A stretch of 25,069 nucleotides of DNA from positions 1 to 25,069 of the forward strand of contig JASHTO010000432.1 in assembly GCA_030040515.1 (NCBI GenBank). Reading direction: 5' to 3'. A model generated the notes under the pieces. That model was not told the DNA's origin. It searched no databases and worked only from the letters and a program-made list of their open reading frames with translations. Made by a program: the position numbers and the translations under genes. Numbering within the stretch: position 1 is the first letter of the stretch; every line of letters begins with the position of its first letter. Positions 15,657 through 23,085 of the stretch are shown here, in pieces. The stretch is from Terriglobia bacterium. GTDB lineage: Bacteria; Acidobacteriota; Terriglobia; UBA7540.

Positions 15657-16196
15657 CCCCAGGCCGGATTCCACATAAACGTCGCGGATGATTCCCCCGT
15701 GCGCCTCCCAGTCCGGGTTCACGCCAAGCGCAATCTCGTCCTTCCCCGCCCCGGTCGCGTCGGGCTGCAAATCGGATATCGCCACGTCAATCTGGTTCTT
15801 GCCTTCCCTGACATGCGCAGTGAAGTCAAACTCATAGGGAAGATACGGCCCCATGGTCCCCAGTTCCTCCCCGTTCACCGACACGCGGGTAAAGTAGGTG
15901 ATGGCATCGAAATGCACGATGGCGCGCTCGTTACCCTTGAGGGCCGGAAGCAGAAATTCCCGCCGCAGGCAATAGAAACCCAGGGGATGCTGCGAAGAAG
16001 GCACGGGGATAATTTCCCAAAGTTTGTCGTGCACGTAGCGCTGCCACATTCCCGCGAGGTCAACGCGCGAACGGTTGCCCGGCGACGTGGCCGGCACCAT
16101 TCCGGAGAGCGGCATCGCGAGACTGGCCGCCAGGCTTGCCCATTTTCCGATCGGGCCGGAGTTCTTATGCTTGCGAATTGGTGTTGTCATTTGCAT
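15657..16196 (-). pseudogene. GH2-1 N-terminal part with signal peptide and sugar-binding domain
   Basis: ATG 16196 lies three bases after the GH2-2 stop (16200-16202), so the two were translated as a coupled pair. Residues about 13-38 (KWASLAASLAMPLSGMVPA) look like a Sec signal peptide, so the enzyme was exported. The GH2 sugar-binding jelly-roll follows: RSRVDLAGMWQRY, FYCLRREFLLP, HFDAITYFTRVSVNGEELGT and GGIIRDVYVESG. The frame breaks at G180: VESGLG should continue AFIDNVR, as in the paralogue (AAFIDNVRFGYKL), but one G is missing from a G5 run (cccc at 15657-15660 on the plus strand). Beyond it, this frame runs on as nonsense to 15474. The break could be a sequencing error, but the neighbouring gene's nonsense codons favour real decay. 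Confidence 0.85.
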
Positions 16197-16199
16197 GGG

Positions 16200-17645
16200 T
16201 TACACGCTCTCCACAACCATGGCAAAAATGGCCAAGCCTGATGAGGACGATGCGCCCAGCTTGCAATTCAGACTTGAGAGCTTGTCTGCCGCGAGGGGAA
16301 GCGTGTACAAGCGCGCCTGGTATTGCTCACGGGCGATGTCCTTGGCGAATACGAGGGCGCGCTGCGTTTCGGTGGCTTCCGGATTAATCCGCGTGGCCAC
16401 ACTGATCAGGTTCGATTGCACCACTTCGTAGCCGTTGCGCAGGGGAATTTCCTGCGTTCGGCCCGAGGCGTAGCGCAGGGTGTAGACCGCCACGATTTCG
16501 CCGTCGCTGCCCTCCACCGGAAAACCCGCCGGGATGGCCACCTGCCCGAGGATGTGCAGCCTCACGCCTTCAAGACCAATGGGAATCGAGACCTCGCGCA
16601 CGGCAGGCGTAACCATGACCGGCCGGACGTAGCCATTCGCCACCGGCACTCGGAAGGGGACCCCGGCGATCTCCACCTCCGAGCCCTGCCACAGCAGAAA
16701 CTTGCCGCCAGTGCGTTTCCACTGGTCCGCGGCGAGGGTCACGTAGGAGAGGTCTTTCGTAGGGGCGCTCGCGGGCGATTCCTGCCGCGGCAGGGTTCCC
16801 CCCCAGAACCGGGAGATGCGGTCTTCGAGGTCCGCCCAGGCTTGGGCGGCCTCCGGTCGGTCGACGAGCGGCTGAAGGTCGACGCCGCTGAACTTGCTCT
16901 TCCGCAGCCATGGCACCCGCCGCAGGGGAACGAGCGTGGGGCGGTCGGCCACCGGCTCGCTCTCGTGGCGACGGCCCTCGAAGAGCCGGGCGAGTTCCAT
17001 GTAAGGGCTCTCACGAGGCTCGCGGCCTTCCGTGACCACGCCCGACTCCAGGATGCCGTCGCGCATTTCCCAGTCGATGCGGCTGTACTGGCGCATGTCC
17101 TGCCAGCTCCAGAAGACCGTGCCCGCGAGCTTGTGGGCTTCCATCAGATCCAGCAGACGGTCGACGCTGTACTGCATGACGATCTGCGATTGGCCGATCG
17201 CCTTGCCACCCCACTCGGTAAAAGTCAGCGGACGGCTGGGGCCGTCAAAATCCGCTTCCTTGTCGAAATCGTCGACATTGAAGGTGTAAGGGTGCTGATC
17301 GAAGAAGTCCATGTCCGCTTGTTCGAAGGTCGGTTTGGCCTTCTCCTTGGGCATGCTGTTGGCGGCCGAAACCAGCCACCCGATGGGATCCAGACGGTTG
17401 CAGATCTCCTTGCCTTCGCGCAGCACCTCAACCGTGAGGATGCACTCATTGGAAAGCAGCTAGGCAAAGACCGAGGGGGAATTCCAGTCGCGGCGGATGG
17501 TGCGCTCCATGATGCGGTAGCCGAGTTCGATTTCTCCGCGAGGCATGATGCGGAAGTCCATGTTCCAATAGCCCGGCTCCTCGCTGATCAGCAGTCCGTA
17601 TTCATCGGCGAGGTCGACGAGGTAGCGATGATGCGGGTAGTGGAC
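16200..17645 (-). pseudogene. GH2-2 C-terminal half, with one internal TAG codon
   Basis: After the TAG at 17648-17646, the frame continues with clear GH2 sequence: VHYPHHRYLVDLADEYGLL, EEPGYWNMDFRIMPRG and RDWNSPSVFA. It then meets a second TAG at 17462-17460, where the paralogue has Trp (FAWLLGNE), and goes on LLSNECILT (acid/base Glu, codon 17447-17445) and LTFTEWGGK (nucleophile Glu). The remaining open stretch can be read from 17426 to TAA at 16200-16202. It ends with a C-terminal beta-rich region shared with GH2-1 (QWKRTGGKFLLW, RLHILGQVAIPAGFP, FAKDIAREQYQ). TGG to TAG is one transition. TAG recoding is unlikely because the two sites replace Leu and Trp, and TAG is a normal terminator elsewhere in the window. 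Confidence 0.85.
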
Positions 17646-18664
17646 CTAGCGGATGAAATTCGCTCCCATCACCTTGATCATCCGCATGTCCTCTTCCATT
17701 TGGCGGCGCGTGAGGGTGAAACCTTGCTCCTTCCACATATCGTGCCGGGCCACGCCGTGCAGCACCAGGCGTTTGCCGTTGAGCAGGAAGTCCGGTCCCC
17801 CTGGTGACCACCTCGCGGAAGCCGGTGCGGCAGCGCCAGGCGTCCTCGCCGTGGTCACTGGTCAGCCGGGCGTGAATCTCGTAGAGATTCGGCTCCTCGG
17901 GCGACCACAAGGCGGGGGACGGGACGGAGAATTCCAATTCCACCTCGCTTGCACCCGAACCCAAGGAGGTTTTCTGCTGCACCCGCGCCATCTCCGACCC
18001 GGCGCGCAGCAGCGCCAGTTCGACCTCGCCGGAACTTTCCGCCAAGGCAGAGACCATCACTTGCGCGCGGCAGGCAGCATGCGTGTAATCAGAGTTGAGC
18101 TTGTAGCCAAAGCGAACGTTGTCAATGAAGGCGGCGGGGCGCACTTCCGCATGGACATCGCGGATGATGCCGCCGTAAGCCTCCCAGCCGGGGTTGACGC
18201 CCAGAGCCAGTTCGTCCTTCCCCGCACCGCTCGGGTCAGGCGTGAGGTCGGCGATGGCCACCTCGACCGTGTTCTTGCCCTTCCTTGCCTGGCGGGTAAA
18301 GTCAAACTCATAGGGCACGTACGGGCCCATGGTGCCGAGCTCCGTGCTGTTCACTGACACGCGTGCAAAGTAAGTGATGGCCTCAAAGTGCAGATAAGCG
18401 CGTTGATGGGCTGAGAGCTCCGGCAGCAGAAACTCGCGGCGAAGCTGGTAATAGCCCGAGGGGTGCAAGGACGAGGGCACCTCGACCACGTCATATAACT
18501 TGTCCCCCACCCAGCGCTCCCATTGGCCGTTCAGGTCAACCCGCGACCGGGAAGCCGGAGGGAGAATCGGCAGGTTCAGCGGCATACCCGCCCAGCGCGT
18601 GCGTGAACGCCGGCAAAACCGTAGACCATCCCAGCGTACGAACGAATTTTCGTCGATTGTACAT
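17646..18664 (-). pseudogene. GH2-2 N-terminal half, with frame-displaced Tat signal and two +1 shifts
   Basis: The sugar-binding and sandwich domains are clear: RSRVDLNGQWERWVGDKLY, YYQLRREFLLPEL, HFEAITYFARVSVN, GGIIRDVHAEVRPAAFIDNV and LWSPEEPNLYEIHARLTS. The frame breaks at a G5 run (ccccc, 17797-17801): four Gs would give REVVTRGPDFLLNGKRLVLH, the same length as GH2-1. The ORF apparently starts at ATG 18585, but a different frame upstream starts at ATG 18664 and reads MYNRRKFVRTLGWSTVLPAF, then THALGGYAAEPADSPSG. That is a good twin-arginine signal, and it would join the mature domain if one extra base is removed between about 18540 and 18600. Removing one base at each site gives exactly 821 codons to the stop at 16200. 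The half closes with the TAG at 17648-17646 inside FIR*VHYPHH. Confidence 0.85.
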
Positions 18665-18959
18665 GGCTCACTCGCCTCGCATCATCCGGCGCTTCCGCGA
18701 GCCTTTCCGGGAACGCCCGTTCTGGGCGCCGTAGTCAGTGTAGCGGGTGATCGCCACCGTCACGCGATTCCCACCGCCTCGAATATTTTCTGGAAATTCG
18801 CCAAGCCGATTTCGCACTGCCGCTCGAAGATCTTAATGAGATGGACTGGGCGCGTAAGGAGCTCATCTGCCATTCTTCCACGCTGCGAATACTCTTGGGG
18901 TGTTTCAGCGAAGGGCGGTGGTCGTGTACTGAAGCCCGAGCGAGGTCCCGAGTCTGGCG
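18665..18959. other. Intergenic region between TPR gene and GH2-2; possible 37-codon ORF
   Basis: No gene is firmly supported. On the minus strand, ATG 18873 to TGA 18760 gives 37 residues (begins MADELLTRPVHLIKIFER, contains FQKIFEAVGIA) with a weak GGAAGA upstream. I recognise no family. Another frame has an Arg-rich tail ending about 8 bases before the GH2-2 ATG 18664. The stretch may be leader DNA or the remains of a small gene. Confidence 0.3.
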
Positions 18960-20702
18960 CTATTGGGTGCTGGAAAGCTTCTCCTGATAATTCCGGCTCC
19001 GCCGCTCCTTGTTGGCATCGACGATCTGGAACATGGCCTTTGCCTTTTCCGTGTTGCCCACCTTCTGATAGAGCCGCCCCAGTTGGTAATAGGCAGGGTC
19101 GTAGCCAGAATTCAAAGTGATGGTCCGGTCGAGTTCGGTTATTGCCGCCGAGATATTACCTTGCTGCAAATAGATTTTCCCAAGCTCAAAATGTGCATCG
19201 GGGAATGTCGGGTTGAGCTGGATTACTCGTTGAAGCAAAGGCACGGCGTCCTTTGCGCGGCCCGCCTGCAAGTCCCACAGGGCAAGTTGAAACGGCGCCC
19301 AGTAGAAATTCGGCTTCATGGCCATAGATTTTTGATAGGCCGCGGCCGCGTGCGACGGACTTTGCAGTTTTGCTTCGCACCGCCCCACGAAGTACTCAGC
19401 CTCGGCGAAATCCGGGTGGTTCTTGAGGGCGGTTTCAAAACTCTGCAAGGCGGTGGAATAGTTGCCGAGGTTGAAGTAACTCAACCCCAGCGAAAATGAA
19501 ACTTCGGGAGATGAATCCTTCTCCACCGTCACACGCTTAAGGACGGCGATGGCGGCCTGGCTGTCTCCCGCTTTTTGGTAGATGCTGGCGAGATTGAAAG
19601 ACAGGTCTACCCGTTTGGGTTCCAGCGCAATTGCCTTGATAAGGGCCTGCGCCGCAGTGGGGAGTTGGTTTGATCTGGCATAGGACATACCCAGCAAATT
19701 CCAGTATTCCGGATTCTGCTCACCTTGTTTGCCCAGGCTCTTCAAAAGCTGAATGGAGCTGCTGTAGTTTTGCTCAAGGAACATGACTTCGGCGAGCAAG
19801 CGCCCCACGTCGAACGAATCGGGGTCATGTTTTCGCAACTCGCCCAGAATGTCTTCAGCGGTTCGGAGATAGGTTGTTCCGGCTGCCCCGCTCTCGGGGG
19901 TTTGTTTCAGGATCGCCAGATACGCCTGGATATTTTCCAGAGCAGCGGCATCCTTGCCCAGATGAAAATCGGCTCGGGCAAGATTCAGGAGAATCTCCGG
20001 GGTGTGGGGAGCGAGGGTGTTTGCCTGGGAGAGGCTCTCCGCGGCCGCTTGATATTGCCTGTTAGCGAGGAGCAGCGTGCCGTACATGAAATAGGCGCTA
20101 AGGTCGCGGCCTGAGTTATTCTCAGCTTCGGCAACTGTCTGCAAAGCCGCATCGGTTCGCCCCAAAGCAAAGTAGCTCCGCGCCAAAAGGAAGTACACCG
20201 CCGGGTCACGCGGGGAGAGCGAATGGGCCTTCTCCGCATGTTCAAGCGCCTTCGCCGGTGCGCCGGTTTGGAGAAAGATTAAGGTGAGATTGTAGTGGGC
20301 CGTCAAATCATCCGGCCGCGATCGCAGTGTTTTTTCGAATTGCTGGATGGCTAAGTCAATGTTCCCTGAACGCAAGTAGGCTGAACCCAGGTTGTTGCGT
20401 GCCGCAGTGAAATCCGGAGCCAGCGCGAGAGCTTGCTGGTAATCGCGGATTGCGTCCGGCGTGCGGCCGGTCTGGTCAGAGACGAAGCCCAGCAAATTGT
20501 AGGCTTCGGGATCGCGGGGATTGAGTTGCACGGCCTTCCGCAGTTTCTGCTCCGCGGAGTAAAATTCACCTGCCTTGATCGCACTGATTCCGGCTTCCAG
20601 ATACTCCGAGGCCGGGATTGAGGAGCTTTGGGCGAAGGTCGGGCAAGCACAGACGAGCACCAGCACTAAAGTTCGCTTTTGGCTTGAACCCCACTCCGCC
20701 AT
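18960..20702 (-). CDS. Secreted tetratricopeptide-repeat (TPR) protein
   Basis: This is a 580-residue protein. Residues 1-25 form a signal peptide with core LVLVLVCACPTFAQ. The rest is almost entirely TPR helices, roughly a dozen repeats. Clear ones are SAEQKLRKAVQLNPRDPEAY, DAIRDYQQALALAPDFTAA, LAIQQFEKTLRSRPDD, TALQSFETALKNHPDFAEA and DAVPLLQRVIQLNPTFPDA. TPR arrays mediate protein-protein contacts; no catalytic motif was seen. Secreted TPR proteins often sit beside sulfatases and polysaccharide-degrading enzymes in Acidobacteria and related phyla, so a scaffold or assembly role in the periplasm is an inference. It lies between GH42 and GH2 genes on the same strand, 84 bases after the GH42 stop, and is probably in the same operon. 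ATG 20702 is directly preceded by the TGA of a short upstream ORF. Confidence 0.92.
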   Translation of the reverse strand: MAEWGSSQKRTLVLVLVCACPTFAQSSSIPASEYLEAGISAIKAGEFYSAEQKLRKAVQLNPRDPEAYNLLGFVSDQTGRTPDAIRDYQQALALAPDFTAARNNLGSAYLRSGNIDLAIQQFEKTLRSRPDDLTAHYNLTLIFLQTGAPAKALEHAEKAHSLSPRDPAVYFLLARSYFALGRTDAALQTVAEAENNSGRDLSAYFMYGTLLLANRQYQAAAESLSQANTLAPHTPEILLNLARADFHLGKDAAALENIQAYLAILKQTPESGAAGTTYLRTAEDILGELRKHDPDSFDVGRLLAEVMFLEQNYSSSIQLLKSLGKQGEQNPEYWNLLGMSYARSNQLPTAAQALIKAIALEPKRVDLSFNLASIYQKAGDSQAAIAVLKRVTVEKDSSPEVSFSLGLSYFNLGNYSTALQSFETALKNHPDFAEAEYFVGRCEAKLQSPSHAAAAYQKSMAMKPNFYWAPFQLALWDLQAGRAKDAVPLLQRVIQLNPTFPDAHFELGKIYLQQGNISAAITELDRTITLNSGYDPAYYQLGRLYQKVGNTEKAKAMFQIVDANKERRSRNYQEKLSSTQ

Positions 20703-20744
20703 TCAATCACCACATACTCGGCTGGGCCGAGCACGAGAAATCAT
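20703..20744 (-). promoter_or_regulatory. Possible 13-codon leader ORF abutting the TPR start
   Basis: In the 84-base gap, AGAGGTGAT precedes ATG 20744, which opens MISRARPSRVCGD and stops with TGA at 20705-20703, immediately before the TPR ATG at 20702. The TPR start itself has no good Shine-Dalgarno, so translation could reach it by termination-reinitiation. This is an inference from spacing alone. Confidence 0.3.
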
Positions 20745-20786
20745 ATCACCTCTGGAACGAGCCCTGGAGAATGATCCACTTCCGTG

Positions 20787-23072
20787 CTACTCGAGGAGAA
20801 AGACCGAGGCGCTTTCAAACGGTACCGTGACTCGGAGGGTGCTCTGCTCGAGCAAGGCTTCTTGATCCAGATAAATGTCCGTGGCCCGGTGGTACTGCTT
20901 AGGTATCCCGATGTTTGCAGTTTGATCCTCCGCCGTATCGTTAAAGACCATGAGCAGGCTGCGCCTGTTGCCAGTAACAAGCCGCGGTCGTAATTTGTCT
21001 GCCGTAACCGGGGGCTTTGCCACCTCTCGGGCGATAGCCCTTACCAATTCGATCCCCGCGTCCTCTCCGGCTGCGATGCTGGCTCCTAGATTGGTGCCGA
21101 AATAGTATGCCTGTCCCTTGCCCAACTTTTTCCTCGCTCCTACGGTAAGATTCTGGTAATGCGCAATGGGCGTTGCCGAGCTAACTTCGATGGGCGTCAG
21201 GTAGGTATAGGCTTTCACGCGTGCCGGTAGGGGATCCGAGATTTCAAGACTAGCTTCAAGATAAATACGTTCTGACGCTGGCAGGTGGGGAGGCACCGAA
21301 AGCGGCTGGGCCTCCATGCCGGTCTCGAGAAAGAAGCTTTCCTTCTCCCGGTAACCGAAAGCCTCCGCCAGCCCGTAAGGAGGAACGACGGGATTATAGA
21401 AGCATCGCTCGTCAAACCGGCCGAACGCGCTTTCCAGAATCAATGTTCCGCCGCTCTCCACAAAATGGCGTAGCGCCGCACACGTGTCTGCTTTCCCCAT
21501 TAAATGCCAGGGTGCGATGATAAGCTTGTAAGGAGCGCCGGAAATGCTGGTGGGCTCGATGAAATCCACCCAATAGTCGCTATTCCAAAGCGCTTTGTAG
21601 TAGCCCCGAAACGATTCTGTGGAAGGATCTTCGTTTCCGGCCATTGCGAACGTCAGTAGTGGGTTGTCCTGATCGAAGAGGATGGCAATCTCAGCTTTCG
21701 GCCGATAGCCCTCGATTATGTCCCATTGTGCCTGAATCAAGCGGTTGTCCTCGGCCGCTTCCAGGACGCGTTCCGTGGGAGAGCCGTCGCGAGCTACCAG
21801 TCCAAAACCCGTTGCTTCGGTTCCGGTCGCTTCCGCCTGATAAGCCCAATAGAGTAGTCCTTTGGCGCCGCAGGCTACCGCCATCCAGTTCCACAGCCGA
21901 ATGTCCTGCGGCCGCATGTGGGGACTTTGGAACAGTCCGTTGCTCCCTTGCCCTCCCTGAAGTTCCGTCATCCAAAATGGCTTGTGACCCGCATTCGAGC
22001 GCGTGATCTCCAGTCGGGCAGCACCCAAGTAAATCGGCATGGTCGGAATCGGCTGCCAGCGCGGAAAGTTCGACAATCCCCAGGTCTCAACGACTTCTGC
22101 CAACCGCCAGGTATTGACGCCGCTGAAAGCCATTGGCTCAACGGCCACTTGCCACCCCGCATGGCTTTCCAGGATGTGATGGGGATCGGCGGCACGAACA
22201 TTGTGCACGCGAAACCGCAGCTCATTCGTGCTTCTCTCGATGATGTACCGTCGCCAATCAACCCAATCGGCATACGTTCCCTTCCGGCGAGGTGGATCAA
22301 TAACCTTCCAGTCCGGGTAGGACCGCACCCAGGCCGCGTTGACCCGCTCCACGGTGCCATAGTGCTGCGCCAGCCACTGCTGAAATGCCGCGATAGTACG
22401 TGGGCAATAGCAAAACAAACGTTCTTCGACGGTAGGCGCAAACGCAAACCGATGCGTGCCTGACGGTTCCATGTGCGGCTCATTCCAGCAATCGTAAGCG
22501 TACATCGACGGATGCTTTGAAACCGTTTTCGCCATCTCCTGGATGAACTTCGCCGCGGCCTCGCGTACGGGTTCCCAATCCAGACACAAGCCCGGCCAGC
22601 CACCGCTGACGTTGTTTCCGCTGCCCCCCAGGTGGAAGGCCTGATCGTCCGCATCCACGTAGCGCGTTTCCGGATGCGCGGCTTCCAGCCAATAGGGAGC
22701 ATCTTCCGTGATAATCCCCATTAACACCCGCAGCCCAAACTCGTCGCAATAGCCCATGACTTCTTCGAGTTCGTCAAAGGTAAAGCGGTCCGGCTCGCGG
22801 TTGTGATAGACCCACGAACTGTAAATGCGGATGATGTTGAACTTGTATTGCTGGGCAATCGTCTTGAGCATTTGCCGCCGCATGGAGGCGGGCGGGTTGG
22901 GCGGGCGGTAGAAAGCCGTGCCGTACACGAACGGCTGAGATTGGGGAGCCGGCTCCTCGGAAGGGGTTGAGTTTGAAAAGTCCGTCGGCCCGGCAACGAT
23001 GTGCAGGCCGCCCCAAGAAGCGGTGATGCCTCCGGCTGTGGCGCGGAGAAAAGTTCGCCGTGAAGATCCCAT
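20787..23072 (-). CDS. Tat-exported glycoside hydrolase family 42-like beta-galactosidase (GH42-B)
   Basis: This is a complete 761-residue protein. The N-terminus SSRRTFLRATAGG fits the twin-arginine consensus (S/T-R-R-x-F-L-K/R), so it is exported folded. The (beta/alpha)8 barrel spans about 45-430. Typical GH42 signatures are FNIIRIYSSWVYHN, FDELEEVMGYCDEFGLRVLM and NNVSGGWPGLCLDW. The acid/base motif is YDCWNEPH with Glu198, and the nucleophile is in FWMTELQGG with Glu370. Residues about 455-685 resemble the beta-galactosidase trimerisation domain (Rossmann-like: AEIAILFDQDNPLLTFAMA, YKLIIAPWHLM, FVESGGTLILES), followed by a small C-terminal beta domain. The family retains configuration and hydrolyses terminal beta-D-galactosides; the actual substrate here is not known. 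It lies 13 bases after the stop of GH42-A, so the two are almost certainly cotranscribed. Confidence 0.9.
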   Translation of the reverse strand: MGSSRRTFLRATAGGITASWGGLHIVAGPTDFSNSTPSEEPAPQSQPFVYGTAFYRPPNPPASMRRQMLKTIAQQYKFNIIRIYSSWVYHNREPDRFTFDELEEVMGYCDEFGLRVLMGIITEDAPYWLEAAHPETRYVDADDQAFHLGGSGNNVSGGWPGLCLDWEPVREAAAKFIQEMAKTVSKHPSMYAYDCWNEPHMEPSGTHRFAFAPTVEERLFCYCPRTIAAFQQWLAQHYGTVERVNAAWVRSYPDWKVIDPPRRKGTYADWVDWRRYIIERSTNELRFRVHNVRAADPHHILESHAGWQVAVEPMAFSGVNTWRLAEVVETWGLSNFPRWQPIPTMPIYLGAARLEITRSNAGHKPFWMTELQGGQGSNGLFQSPHMRPQDIRLWNWMAVACGAKGLLYWAYQAEATGTEATGFGLVARDGSPTERVLEAAEDNRLIQAQWDIIEGYRPKAEIAILFDQDNPLLTFAMAGNEDPSTESFRGYYKALWNSDYWVDFIEPTSISGAPYKLIIAPWHLMGKADTCAALRHFVESGGTLILESAFGRFDERCFYNPVVPPYGLAEAFGYREKESFFLETGMEAQPLSVPPHLPASERIYLEASLEISDPLPARVKAYTYLTPIEVSSATPIAHYQNLTVGARKKLGKGQAYYFGTNLGASIAAGEDAGIELVRAIAREVAKPPVTADKLRPRLVTGNRRSLLMVFNDTAEDQTANIGIPKQYHRATDIYLDQEALLEQSTLRVTVPFESASVFLLE

Positions 23073-23085
23073 GATCGTTTGGTTC

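Noticed and set aside
17460..17648. TAG read-through or recoding (pyrrolysine or other) in GH2-2
   Set aside because: The two TAGs replace different residues (Leu and Trp), the same gene also has two frameshifts, and TAG terminates the PD40 and GH42-B genes.
16323..17807. 494-codon open frame on the plus strand across the GH2-2 region
   Set aside because: It is antisense to recognisable GH2 sequence including both catalytic regions. Long antisense frames are expected at this G+C, and the translation shows no motif.
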